This document shows positions 36,586 to 48,412 of a stretch of DNA of 64,000 bases, in pieces. Numbering within the stretch: position 1 is the first letter of the stretch; each line of letters begins with the position of its first letter. The stretch is from Hemerocallis citrina. Its lineage: Eukaryota > Streptophyta > Magnoliopsida > Asparagales > Asphodelaceae. The notes under the pieces were generated by a model. It was not told where the DNA came from and ran no database searches. It saw only the letters and a program-made list of their open reading frames with translations. A program made the position numbers and the translations under genes. The DNA lies in assembly GCA_017893485.1 (NCBI GenBank), contig CM030368.1, forward strand, positions 113,614,720 to 113,678,719, written 5' to 3'.

Positions 36586-39500
36586 CTATATCTTTCAATG
36601 AAGATTTCTAGCTGGAATGTTAGAGGGTTGAGGAACCCCAACAAATGTGCCCTTATTAGATATTGTATCCGTAGTGCCAAGGTTTTAGTAGTTTGTCTTC
36701 AAGAAACAAACCTTAACAACCCTTCAACCAGGAAGCTATAGTCCATCAGAGGAACTTTGATCAACAGGTGGTTGGAGCTGGGTGTTATCGAGAGGGGAAG
36801 GGTGCTAATTGGATGAGATGATAACATTTTGGAGTGTTTTTACTTAGAAGTAAATATTTTTTTCTATTTCTTTATCATTCAGAAACAGAACATCAAGGAT
36901 GGAGTAGTCACTTACTTTTGTGTATGCTCCCTTTGAGCTTGATGACAGAACTATATGTCTCCATGAGATTGAGCAAAGAAGAGGTTTGCTTTGTGATGCT
37001 TGGGCTATTTGCGGGGATTTTAATGTTACACTCACTAACTCTGAGAGAAATAGTGCGCAGAGTTTAGGGAGATATATGAAAGAGTTCAGAAACTTTATTC
37101 AGAGGTAGAGCTCATTGATCTACCACTCGCAGGGAGGAAATACACTTGATCCAATCTGAGATCAAATCCAGCTTTGGCTAGGCTAAACAAGTTTCTCATC
37201 ACTGGGAAATTTGAACAACTCCACCCTCATTGCATTCAACACTCACTGCCAATAATTTCCTCTGATCACTACCCTATTATCCTTGATACTAATGGCATCT
37301 CGAATAAAGTCCACTATTTTAGATTTGAGAAAGCATGGCTTCAAAATGAGAGCTTCATACCTGCTATGGTGGATTGGTGGCAGGGTTTTTCTTGTAGAGG
37401 CTCCTCGGTGGATAGATTTCCCAGAAGCTCATTTTGCTGAAAATGAGAATTTAGATATGGAGAAATGAGGTCTTTGGACATATCACTATCCAAAAAAATG
37501 ATCTCTTGAAAAAAAATCTTCACTTACAGATTGCAGCAGATGATAACTCCCTTGATTCAGCACAGTCAGAAACCCTCCTAACTGCAACAAAAGAATATCC
37601 GTCCCTAGTGAAAGCTGAAGTGACTTATTGGCGATAGAGATCCCGTATTACTTGGATCAAGGAAGGGGATGCCAAAAACAAAAAAAATTCCACTCCATCC
37701 CCAATGGAAGGAGAAGGAAGAACTATATCTATTCTATAATGCATAATGGAGATTTGATCACTGCCCCAAATATCATCAGGTCCTGCTTCGAAGACCACTT
37801 CAGTGAAATTTGTGGATTATGTTCTACTGCAGATTTCAGGGTTAATTGGAAAACCATCTATCCTCAACCTAACTCCAATCTTACATATCTAGAGAGGCCT
37901 TTCATTATGATGGAGGTTTGAATAGCGGTTTTCGACATGAGTAGTGACAATGCACCGGGACCTGATGGTCTTTTCATGAGTTTCTATCAACAATTTTTGG
38001 AGATGATCCACAGAGACCTTTACAGTATGATGATAGACTTGCAAAATGGCACATCTGATATTAGCAGACTGAATTACTCCAATATCATGCTCATTCCTCA
38101 ATGTGAAGGTGCAAACAATGTCTCTGATTATCGTCCAATAAGTCTCCTGAACTGCTCCCTCAAGATCTTCACCAAGGTCCTGGCCAACCGACTTAGCCCC
38201 TTGCTTGACACCTTAGTCTCTTCCTCTCAGAGTGCCTTCTTGAAAGGTAAGTCCACCATCGACTTTTTTTTTGGTAGCTCATGAAGCTACCAATCTGTGT
38301 GACTCCAAAAAATTAGATACCCTCATGATGAAAATTGATTTTCGCAAAGCCTCCCTCATCTACTTTGGTAAGTCAAGGGCCAAACTTCATGCCTTCTCGA
38401 ATATCTTGAGTTGTAAACAAAACACTCTGCCCTTTAAATATCTTGGTATGTCTCTAACCAAGGGCAAGTTGAAAAATAAAGAATGAAGACCCCTTATTCT
38501 AAGAATTGAGAAGAGACTATCTACTTAGAAGAGAAGAATGCTCTCTAGGGGGGGCAGACTTGTTCTCATCAATTCTATTCTCAGTTCCCTGCCTACTTAT
38601 TTTGCATCTTTCTTTAACATGCCATGTTGGGTGATTACAAGAATTGATCAGATCCGCAACAGATTTTTTTAGGTAGGAGCTGATTTAAAGGCTTCAGGTG
38701 CTGCTTGCCCAGATTGGAAGAGAATCTGCCAACCCAAAGATCAAGGTGGCTTAAGGGTTTTTAATTTATAACAGTTCAACTAGACATTGCTGATGAAGTG
38801 GTGGTGGAAGATGGTAGCAGACAAGTCTCTTGGATCTCAAACTCTTCTATCCTTATACTTCAATAGAGGTTTAAATAGCTTCTCCTATCCTACGCATGCC
38901 TCTCAGTTCTGGAAAGGTATTTATAATTTAGGAGAGAGATTTCATCAGAGGATTCATTGGTAGTTAGGAGATGGGCAATTCATCAAATTCTGGACTTCTA
39001 AATGGATTGAAGGGTAAAGCATTTCTCATCTCTTCCCTGCACTCTACAATGTTGCTTAGAATAAGGAATCAACCCTTCAATCCCAGGGATTTTTTTTAGA
39101 AGATAGGTGGACTTGGAGACCCTGCCTCAACAATAGCTCTTCTACTATCTTGTGCTCTGCAAAGGAACTTTTAAATCTTATAGCCAATCTGCAACCTTCA
39201 ATCGATACTGACATCCCCATATGGAGCTACTCAGCCTCTGGAATATACAATGTCAAATCTGCTTATTCATTCTTCAGCATCTCTGGCCTTCAGATTCCAT
39301 TCTTACAAGGCTTGTTGGAAAAGCATAGCTCCATTAAAATGAAAGATTTTCATTTGGCTATTGAGTAGGGAAAAATTCAACTCTAAAGATAGACTCTAGG
39401 CTAGAGGATGGGATGGTAACCTTACATGCACATCTTGTGCATGTTAGCTTGAAACCACCTTCCATATTTTCTTTGAGTGTCCAGTGGAGATTAGTATCTG

Positions 39501-40415
39501 GTCATATTTTGTGCCTTTATTCCATATTACACAACTGCCCTCATCCATATTTGAATGCTTTCACAATGGTGCTTTGATTCACACAACCAAATCTCCACAC
39601 TCATGGCACTTACTTACTATTGCTATATGCTGGGGTATTTGGGGTGCAAGAAATGATCCATGCTTCAATAATATTCATCAATCTGCTGATCGTATTACAA
39701 CTAATGCCATTTTTTGGTCTCTCTTTGTAATATCCCAGTTGAATATTATATTTGTATTATAATTACTTTTAAAATTAAAATATTTCTTATGGAAATTACT
39801 TAGTTTTAATAAATAATCATTATCTGTGTATATATACTAGTAAGTGTATATATATATTGTATCGTTTTTGTGCACTTGTACAAAATCTTGTAAAATGCGT
39901 TTTTAAGAAAATATGTGTAATATCCTGGGCTGATATTAAAAAATATTATTTTATTTTTATTTTATTTTTATTTTCAGAATTGAAATATTTTGGGGGATAT
40001 TACCTGGTTTTACTAATAGACATTATCTATATATATATATATACCAGTTTGTATACATCTGTATTGTATCAAATTAGTACTGAAATCTTCCGAGCCGATA
40101 ATAAAAATATTTTTATTATTTCTGAATTAAAATATTTTTGGCAGAAATTATTCGTTTTAACTAATAAAAATTATCTGTATATATAGATGTATGTACGTAT
40201 ATGTACTGTATCGATTTCGTACGTTTATACGAAATTATGTAGCATGTGATTTTGAGAAAATACCTCTTATTTTTTATCAATCATGATCAAATGGAGGGTA
40301 GGGATTGGATTAGGATGTGACTGCAAAATTTATTTGCAAATAGACCTCAAATTTGTTGAGCCACAAAGAATGAGAACACTTGGGTTCTTCTCATCCACTA
40401 ACCCAACCCTCTTCT

Positions 40416-40428
40416 CCTATAAAACCCC
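40416..40428 (+). promoter_or_regulatory. TATA box of the 4.5-kb solo LTR
   Basis: CTCCTATAAAACCCCCC followed by CT-rich sequence. A similar box (CCTATAAATACCCCC) occurs at 45286 in the related noncoding DNA. Confidence 0.55.
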
Positions 40429-41039
40429 CCTTCCCCTCCTATGGCCGGCCACACACTCAAAGGCAAAGAGCCCCTTTCATTTTTGTGTTCCTTCATCTCC
40501 TTCTCATCTTATTCTCTTATACTTTCTTCTACTCCTTCTTTACTTGTTTTTAATTTAGAAAAAATTGAGAAGAAAAGAAAAGAAAGAGATATCAAAATCA
40601 AAAGAAATAAAGTGGGTTCATCCTCATAGGGTGTTCTTGAAGAGGATCAGGAACAAGGAAGGAGAAGAAAACTAGCAAGTCCTTCCAACCGATTTGGGTG
40701 GGGGTTCTCAACTCGTTTGTTATTGCTTTGTTGTTTTATTTGCTTATTATTTGAAGATCTTGGACTAATTTCATGTGCATATGATCATCATGGACTAGAA
40801 TAAACTTGCATATAATATTGAAGTGGTAGAACACAAATATAAACCCTAAAAACTCAATCTAAATAACTAGTATGTTGTTATGATAGTTAGAATTAATTAC
40901 CTGTGTTAAAGTTGGAATTTTGACTCCAAATTAATTTGAGAGCTTCTTGTATGTGTTACTAACATGATCTAATTTTTGTATATTTTTTTGTGTTAATTTG
41001 GTAGATCAAACAAACGTTTCCCCCAAAACAACGAGCTTT

Positions 41040-42440
41040 TAAGAAAATTGCTGTTTTGGTTAATTTTTAATTGTGTTCAAAGAGCTGGATTTTGAGCTCT
41101 ATAAGGAATCTGAAAAAGGTGGTCAACTAGAAAATTGTATTAGATGTTCTCCCCTTTCCAAAAAGCCCAATTTTGTTAGATTCCGATAAGTATAGCAAAA
41201 GTTGTCAGCTTTACAAGTTTCAGCTTTTGTTGTTCTTTTGTTGTTCTTGAATTTTGTTCAAAGAGCAGGAATTTAAATTCCATAAGGAATCTGAGAAAGT
41301 TGTTAACTAGGAAGTTGTATTAGATATTCTTAGATTTCCAAAAAGTACAATTTTGTTAGATTCCAACAAGTATAGCACTAGCTATGACCTTTACAAGTTT
41401 CAGCTTTGTACTGTCTTTTGTTGTTCTTGAATTTTGTTCAAAGAGCAGGAATTTGAATTCCATAAGGAATCTGAGAAAGTTGTTAACTAGAAAGTTGTAG
41501 TAGATGTTCTTAGCTTTCCAAAAAGTCCAATTTTGTTAGATTCTGACAAGTATAGCACTGGCTATGACCTTTACAAGTTTCAGCTTTGTGCTTTTTTTGT
41601 TTTTCTTGAATTTTGTTCAAAGAGCAGGGATTTGAATCTGAGAAATTTGTTAACTAGGAAGTTGTAGTAGATGTTCTTAGCTTTCCAAAAAGTCATATTT
41701 TGTTAGATTCCGACAAGTATAGCAATACGAGCTTTACAAGTTTCAGCTTATGTTGTCTTTTGTTGTTCTTTAATTGTGTTCAAGAAGCTGGATTTTGAGT
41801 TCTATAAGGAATCTGAAAAGTGGTCAACTAGAGAGTTTTAGTAGATGTTCTCCCCTTTCCAAAATATCCTATTTGTTAGATTTTGATAAGCGGAGTCGGA
41901 GCTATGACCTTTACAAGTCACAGCAGCTAGCCTTTTGGCTGAAGCTTCGTTGTTTAGATTGTTAGAAGTTTTTATACCTCTTATTGACTAAATCTGAGAA
42001 GGTTGTCAACTAGAGAGTTGTAGTAGAGGTTCTCAATTTTTCAAAATGTCATTTTTGGTTAGATTCCGATAAGCAGAGTAGAAGTTATGACCTTTACAAG
42101 TCACGGTAGCTAGACTTTTGGCTGAAGCTTCGCTGTTTAGATTGTTCGAAGTTTTTGTGCAGTTTATTGACTGAATCTGAGAAGGTTGTCAACTAGAGAT
42201 TTGTAGTAGAGGCTCTCACCTTTCCAAAATGTTCTATTTGGTTAGATTCCGATAAGCGGAGTATTAGTTATGACTTTTACAAAGTCACAGCAGCTGGCCT
42301 TTTTGACTGAAGCTCGCTGTTTAGGTTGTTCGAGGTTTTTCTACCTCTTATTGACTGAATCTGATAAGGTTGTTAACTAGAGAGTTGTATTAGATGTTCT
42401 CACCTTTCTAAAAAGTCTAATTTTGTTAAATTCCGTTAAG
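41040..42440. repeat. Tandem array of ~180-bp units in the solo LTR (about 8 copies)
   Basis: Each unit has AAGGAATCTGA, GTTGTTAACTAG, TAGTAGATGTTCT, TTTCCAAAAAGTC, GTTAGATTCCGA and CCTTTACAAGTTTCAGC. Anchors are near 41103, 41283, 41464, 41635, 41803, 41985, 42170 and 42355. Units differ by substitutions and short deletions; the fourth lacks part of its start. Confidence 0.85.
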
Positions 42441-44750
42441 ATTAGCATGTTTAATTGCTTCTAGGGTGTTAGAAGACTTTCATGTTGCTTTTATGTACAA
42501 AAGATCAAGTTTTGCTAGTAGCATGTTATTTCGCTTCGAGGTTGTTAGAAGACTTTTATGGTTGCTTTAATATGATTCATTTTTCGCATACATTATCAGA
42601 TGGTTCGTATGTAAGTTGTTTTGTTCGTATCTAGCTTATTAGCTAGTACGCAGTTGTTGTGCTCGTCCAAGGTGATATCAATTGTCCTAAGGGCCATCGA
42701 CCATCAAGACGTGTATTTATTTTACTCCTCGTGGACTGTGGACGAGTCACCCCTCGTGCACCGTCAGATCTTAACCGATGTAGGTTGATCGCGGGCCGGG
42801 AGTGTAGACGGAATCCAAGTTCAGGGTAGTAGCATGCGAATATGTTCGTATTGCCTGGATCATGGATCGATAGGCTATCCTTAGGGATTCTGGTAAGTCT
42901 AGGTTGAGCACCTAGTAGAATTATCTTGTGAAGTCTAACTTAAAACCTAGCATGTTGTGTTAGTACTGTTGTCATCCCTCAGATTGTTTAGGATTAGTGA
43001 CATCGTTAGGGTAGTAACTTATGACTATTACTACTTAACCTTTATTTATTATCATTTCGCCGAAGGGGAAGAGTTGGTATTAAGGGTAATACCTTATGAT
43101 CCGACCTATTCTATAGGCCAACACTAGGTAAAATTATTGGTTGTACCCTCCTGTCAAAGGGATACGGTCTGTGCCTTCTCACGAGTTAGGAGCACGGGAT
43201 CCGTATCTCGTGCGTTAATTTCTGAAGTGCCATGATAAGAGCGGGAAGTTTCCTGTCGGAGCTAGGGGATGGACCCCCGGAACTTCGTCATATTCTATAT
43301 CAGGAAAGACGAACAAGCCATAGACTATAGGTCTATAAGCTAGGGCCCACAAGAGATGCTTCGAGCTAACCTGTGTTGTAATTAACTCCGAGGGTTCGTC
43401 AAATTTTTGAGTGAAGTCCGGTACGCCGAGCAATAGTGGCAAACGGAGACACCACTATATGACTGTGAATGGCGGGATTAGACCGTTTCAGGGCAACCTC
43501 ATCAGTCACGCTGTATCTTCAGAAACAGATTAAGTACAAGAGTAGAATTCATGGTGCGAGTTCAAATCCCTATATATGAAGAAACGGTTTGTTATGGGCG
43601 TATGTAGTATGGGCTGCATACTGTTTCGGAGACTTGCTTGCATTAGAATAAGTGCATCATTGCATTGGTTAATCTTGCATTAGACTCTAAGTCATAGCAT
43701 ACATAGACACATTAATTATATATACATTTTTCTCTTTCCATCAATCTGTTTGTTTAAAGTTGAGAATCGCTGCTAGTCATCAGCCTTAAAGCGTCAGTAT
43801 ATGTACTGATATCCCCACTTCAATAGGTACTGAATTGCAAAACTACAAGTACAGGATTCAGGAGGACTTAAGGCAAGAGAAGCAAAGTGTTGATTTTGTT
43901 TCAATTGTAATATATGTTGGTTACCATTGTTTCAATTGTAAATTTATTTATGTTGAGAAACATCCAAGTGAAAGTACCAAGTGTTATATATTATTCATTG
44001 TACTTTGATGTAGTTTTTATTGAAAGTTTGTAATACTTGGGCTTGTATGGCATTATTGTAACACTGATATAATGTATTGCAGTTTTATAACATTCGGACT
44101 TGTAATACATTTGTGTTGAATAAAAAGTTTTAAATTTTCTTGTTTTTCTAGGTATTGTAGCTAATTGAAGGAAAAGATTCTGGCTTATGTCGCGGTTTCC
44201 CAGTATATGGAAATCGGGACGTTACACTCTTTGGCTAGATGGTTGCAGCAGCCCGAAGCATAAATCAAAGATCGTACAGGAAGTGGAAGTTGCAAGGGCT
44301 TCTGATCTCCTTAAGGGACATGCAATGGCGTTGCCTTGCAGTCAGGACAGAAGCGAAGAATAGTTCTCCAGGAGGGGTCTGCTAAGGATTTTTTGGGGAC
44401 TTATGATATTCCACTTTTTGTATTTCTCTCCCACCTCTACTGTTATGTAATCTTGTTGTTTTAAACTTAAGTTGTTTGTTTTAATTGTGGGGAGTCATAT
44501 TTTGTTAGTATGCTATCCCATGGTGTTTGTGAGAGGGATGAGATTATTAGTTTGATACTAGTAGAGGAGTACGATAATAGTCCAATGCCCTCTCTACGTT
44601 TCAACCCGATGTCATCTCAAACTTGAACAACACCGTGTAAAATGCTTTTTGTTTGGATCCCCACACCTAGTTTGTATTACACTTTATCTATTTCCAATAT
44701 ATCATACTTATATGAGGTAGGTTTTCCCTACCTTTTGTCAATAAAAAAAA

Positions 44751-46140
44751 CTCTCTTTCTTTTTTCCTCGTTTGATGCATCCTTTACCTGATGACAATAG
44801 TGGCTAAAATAATTTGAACAAAAATGAGCAATTATACAACTACTGTAAAAAAATAATTTTTTTATTATTTTGCACATGCATTGCACGTAAAATTTTATGC
44901 ATTTTAGTCATTAAAATTTTCTAGAGTTATGCACATTTTTATTCTCGTTTTTTTGTCACACTTGAATTATTTATTTTATTTTAATCCAATAGGCCTAAAA
45001 TCTCTTTTTGAAACCCACTTAAAATTAATTACAAATTGAGGCTCATGGCTAATTCTACATTTAAATACAGATTTAAAAAGTTAGTACACTTGTCATGTAA
45101 CACACACACATACATCTAATAGCAATGAATAAATTAATTTATATGAGAAGTTGTGTGTACATAGGGTGCACGTGCACGTGTTGTGCACTAGAGGTTGTCC
45201 GGCCACATGTGAGAGAGAGGGGGGAGTGGGGGTGTGTGTGAGAAAATGGGGAGTTATTTTGGGAGTCATCTCAATCACACAATATTCCTATAAATACCCC
45301 CTCCTTTAACATGAACACACACAAAAGATCAAAACAAAATTAAAAAAGAAGAGAGAAAAGGTGGCTTCGGTTTTTGCAAGAGAATGAGAAGTTTCGGTTT
45401 CTTGCTAGAGGAGGAGGAGGCCACTTTGTGTTGGAGCTTGAAGCAATTTTCTAGGAGTTTTATTTACAATTTGCATCAAGAAAAAGGTGGGTGTCTCTTT
45501 TACTTTTTAAATTGTTGTAGAATGCATGTCTAGGTAGTTTATGCTTGAAATGGACAATTGATATGAGTTCTTTAGTTACTTTTGTGATGCATGGTGTGTT
45601 TTTATCTAAGATTCTTAATAATAATGAAATATGAGAAATAATGCATGCTAGCTGAAAGTTTCAATATAAAATTTATATTATCAAATTGAATTTTTATTTA
45701 GAGCATGTTGTAGTATTGTTAGGCACATAGTAGTATGCCATGATTAGATTATATGAACTGTGTATATATACATAAAATTGTTAACTTATGCCTAAAAATT
45801 GTGTAAATATTGGGGTAGATTATAAAATTAGTAGGGAGATGAGAATTCTCTATACAAATGCCAAAAGAAAATGCATTCATGTTAGATGTTATAAAAAATG
45901 ACATCTTGATGATAAATAAAAGTATAAGTTTATGAAGATTCTCAAAAATTACTATTTACAATATTTTTGTATGATTTCACTTTAATATGGATAAAATCAG
46001 TGAGAAATAATTTCGGAAATTCTATGAGTGTATTTTATGAAAAATTAAATTGAGAGAAAGGAATAGAAATAAAAAATAAACGATTGAGTTAAAAATGAGA
46101 TAAAATCAGAGAGTTGGGTTAAAAGACTTTAAACACCTAT
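44751..46140 (+). other. LTR-like noncoding DNA with a TATA box
   Basis: No coding similarity. CCTATAAATACCCCCTCC (45286) is followed by a GA-rich leader and an AAG|GTGGGT donor-like site near 45486, the same style as the 4.5-kb solo LTR. Probably part of another long LTR whose ends I cannot fix. Confidence 0.4.
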
Positions 46141-46144
46141 ACTA

Positions 46145-46430
46145 TCAGTATTGGCACTTGGCTCTTGTGGCTAGCGCATGTGCCAGCGCACCTGGCGTGC
46201 CACGTGTCGCACTTGGAGTTTCTGTGTCGCGGGTTCGAAGTCGAGGGGCTCTGCCTCTGTTTAAAATTTTTGGAGATTAATAGATTAACGCTTCGGGGGT
46301 ACAAAAGGGACTCAGAGCGGCTTATATCGCAACTGTGACTTGGCTCACTGGTTTGGACGACTGTGGGTTTGCCTGTTGGTCCTGGGTTCAATTCCGGCTA
46401 TACACATTTGGGGTTTTCATTTTTTATTTT
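46145..46430 (+). repeat. Possible dimeric tRNA-derived SINE
   Basis: Two successive sets of RNA polymerase III-like boxes. The first is TGGCTCTTGTGG (46159) with GGTTCGAAGTC (46232); the second is TGGCTCACTGG (46341) with GGTTCAATTCC (46385). Base composition is clearly richer in GC than the AT-rich surroundings. No cloverleaf fits, so these are not tRNA genes. A T-rich stretch follows. Target duplications were not found. Confidence 0.45.
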
Positions 46431-47234
46431 GTGTTTTTTCATGCCTTAAAAATTGCGAAACTTCATAGAAATATTATAGAATACTATTAGAACACTTGGA
46501 AATTATTTCATATTATTCTAAGAGATATTTTGAGAATTTAAAAGTCATATTCATGTGTTAGATGAGTTTTTGAATTGGAGTTTAGAAAGAAAATGTACAT
46601 GATTAAAGATTTTAAGAGATGATTAATAATGAAATCAAACCCATAATTACGAGATTAAAATCGGGAATTTCTAGTGATTAATCTTAAAGAGATTGTAAAT
46701 TAAGAAATGGTGATTTAAATCTCAAAGAACTTTGGTATTGAGGAATATATTGGAAGTGTAGAAAAGTATGAAAAGATTTTATTAACTAAAAGAGCATGGA
46801 AATTTATTAAAGTGAATAGTTTGGTTGGCTAACCAAGAAATGGTCTACGAGGATTTGATTTGAGAAATTGTTATTGAATGTTGTTATAAGAAGTTGAATA
46901 CATCAGGATCTATAAACATAAAGAAAGAGGATAAAGAACAAATGATGGATAATGAATGAAATGGTTATGTTGAGGTTAGGTATAACCTAATTGATCTATA
47001 TAGTGAGATGGTTGTTGGAATCTAGAGGCTAGGTGAGATCCTGGTACCGGAAAAGTGATGAAAGTGATTATTGAGATTTGAGAAGTGGCCAATATGGGCT
47101 ATCGTTCACGGTATATTGTTTAAGACCGATAGGAGGGTATGCTAAGTCTAGATGGTATTATTATTCATGTTTAAATTTAAGGGTAAGCACTAGAAGGAGA
47201 TGTGATGAAACTTTGGCAAACGTAAGTGGGGCGC

Positions 47235-47492
47235 CTCTATATAGTTTGACGGTGAACTCCAGGACTATAGACCCAGTTTGACAGTGGACTCCGGGATTGT
47301 GGTTTCTTGCGAGGTGAGACGAGCCTTAATTAAATATCGAACTATGAATGATCTGACGGTGGACTCTAGGATCATGAATGGTCGGGCGGATGGGGGACAG
47401 ATCTCCAATGTATATGTATATACCGGGACTAGAGGGGCACTTGCGGGAAGTTCGCACTACAAGAATTCTGAATAGTTTGACGGTGGACTGCG
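47235..47492. repeat. Diverged short repeats (GTTTGACGGTGGACTCC)
   Basis: The phrase TTTGACGGTGAACTCC, or close variants, recurs near 47247, 47278, 47355 and 47477. Noncoding, LTR-like context. Confidence 0.5.
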
Positions 47493-47520
47493 TGTAATAC
47501 CCCGTAATTTCTGAAAAAAT
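47493..47520 (+). repeat. Short LTR start fragment (TGTAATACCCCG)
   Basis: TGTAATACCCCGTAATTTCTG resembles the start of the solo LTR at 39726 and is lost in the microsatellite after 28 bases. Confidence 0.4.
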
Positions 47521-47531
47521 AATATATATAA

Positions 47532-47604
<73 letters not shown>

Positions 47605-47736
47605 ATATATATATGTATGTATATATATATATATGTATGTATATATATACATACATACATATATGTATGTATGTATATATATATACATACATATATATAT
47701 ACATATATATGTATGTATATATATATATGTATGTAT

Positions 47737-47767
<31 letters not shown>

Positions 47768-48031
47768 TGTATATATGTATATATATATATGTATACATAT
47801 ATATATATACATATATACATACATATATATGTATACATACATATATATACATACATACATATATATATGTATACATACATATATATATATATACATACAT
47901 ACATATGTATATATACATATATATATATGTATACATATATATATGTATATATACATGTATACATATAGATATATGTATACATATATATATGTATATGTAT
48001 GTATGTATGTATATATATGTATGTAGATACA

Positions 48032-48060
<29 letters not shown>
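47521..48060. repeat. TA-rich compound microsatellite (~540 bp)
   Basis: (TA)n, then mixtures of TATG, TACA and TATATG units, ending with about nine CATA units. Open frames run through it in several frames on both strands only because the repeat lacks stop codons. It directly borders the pararetroviral DNA. Confidence 0.95.
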
Positions 48061-48062
<2 letters not shown>

Positions 48063-48090
48063 CTACTTCCTTTGAATTTCCGCAGCGGAA
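48063..48090 (+). other. Stray end piece of the viral direct repeat
   Basis: CTACTTCCTTTGAATTTCCGC equals the stretch shortly before the primer site in the viral repeats, here joined to the start of unit A through a small palindrome (TTCCGCAGCGGAA). Confidence 0.6.
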
Positions 48091-48248
48091 GCGTGGTGAA
48101 GTGTGATGTGATATGTCTAAAGTATGTCTAAAGTAGTTTGTCCATATGTGTAAGAAACTTACTCAGTAAGTTTCCCTTAGCGTGTCTCCTAAGCTTCCTC
48201 TTTAGCTTCTTTCCTAAGCTTCTTCTTTAGCTTGTATCCTAAGCCTTC

Positions 48249-48268
48249 TCTCCCTATATAAAGAGAGG
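48249..48268 (+). promoter_or_regulatory. TATA box of unit A, within a short inverted repeat
   Basis: CTCTCCCTATATAAAGAGAG: TATATAAAG is flanked by CTCTC and GAGAG. AATAAA follows about 100 bases downstream, so pregenomic RNA starting here would carry a short terminal R, as in plant pararetroviruses. Confidence 0.75.
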
Positions 48269-48352
48269 CCATGGTGTGTGTCAAGGCAGAGCATCCTTAG
48301 GAGAGCCTTGCCTAGTGTGCTTGTATCTCAGTGTGTATGTGTGCTACTATCC

Positions 48353-48358
48353 AATAAA
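48353..48358 (+). promoter_or_regulatory. Polyadenylation signal AATAAA in the unit A repeat
   Basis: AATAAA within CCAATAAATAAAAT. At the left end it must be bypassed, and at the right end (about 52458) it is used; that is the known pararetrovirus logic. Confidence 0.65.
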
Positions 48359-48400
48359 TAAAATATCTACTTCCTTTGAATTTCCGCTGTCACTCTAAAC

Positions 48401-48412
48401 TGGTATCAGAGC
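48401..48412 (+). promoter_or_regulatory. tRNA-Met-type primer-binding site, unit A
   Basis: TGGTATCAGAGC complements the 3' end of plant initiator tRNA-Met, the minus-strand primer of Caulimoviridae. Confidence 0.88.

Larger units (their letters stand above)
39726..44226 (+). mobile_element. Solo LTR, 4.5 kb, inserted in the LINE
   Basis: Starts TGTAATATCCCAG, ends GGGACGTTACA. Flanked by a perfect 5-bp duplication CTCTT (39721-39725 and 44227-44231) inside LINE ORF2. Contains a TATA box with a following leader, a long tandem array (41040-42440) and no protein domain. Orientation follows the TATA box. It is of the gypsy long-LTR kind by size and ends; no internal region is left, as expected after LTR-LTR recombination. 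Confidence 0.85.
36598..44363 (+). pseudogene. LINE ORF2 (endonuclease-RT), decayed, RT core deleted
   Basis: Starts MKISSWNVRGLRNPNKCALI, the AP-endonuclease opening; further endonuclease motifs are CLQET, ICGDFNVTL and SSDHYPII. RT begins with DNAPGPDGLFMSFYQQF, SNIMLIPQCEGANNVSDYRPISLLN and SSSQSAFLKGKSTIDF. After KIDFRKA (about 38345) the text jumps to SLIYFGKSRAKLHAFSNIL, which normally lies after the catalytic FADD box, so the FADD region is missing. Later parts: YLGMSLTKGKL, a W-rich region and a zinc-binding CTSC...HIFFECP. Many stops. The reading is interrupted at 39725 by a solo LTR and resumes at 44227. Confidence 0.85.
34390..44750 (+). mobile_element. L1-type LINE, split by a solo LTR and internally deleted
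   Basis: Order: GA-rich 5' region, ORF1 with zinc knuckle, ORF2 with endonuclease, RT remnants and a C-terminal zinc-binding region, a 3' untranslated region, and the tail TTGTCAATAAAAAAAA at 44736-44750. A solo LTR occupies 39726-44226. The 5' boundary is approximate. The bases after the tail (CTCTCTTTCTTTT) resemble those before the start (CACTTTCTTTAAAG) only loosely, so I cannot state a target duplication. Confidence 0.88.
48091..48402 (+). repeat. Unit A direct repeat, left (promoter, R and polyA signal)
   Basis: Contains two tandem TATGTCTAAAG, a palindromic AACTTACTCAGTAAGTTT, several CTAAGCTTC/TTTAGCTT motifs, the TATA box and AATAAA (48353). It ends CTCTAAAC at the primer site. Confidence 0.88.

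Noticed and set aside
43215..43442. 75-codon minus-strand ORF
   Set aside because: Inside the noncoding 4.5-kb solo LTR, no recognisable domain.
46331..46400. tRNA gene
   Set aside because: A- and B-box-like motifs are present but no acceptor or anticodon stem can be formed.
47326..48075. Long open frames on both strands, rich in Y, I, C, M, T
   Set aside because: They are translations of TA/TATG/CATA microsatellite, which lacks stop codons in several frames; no protein content.
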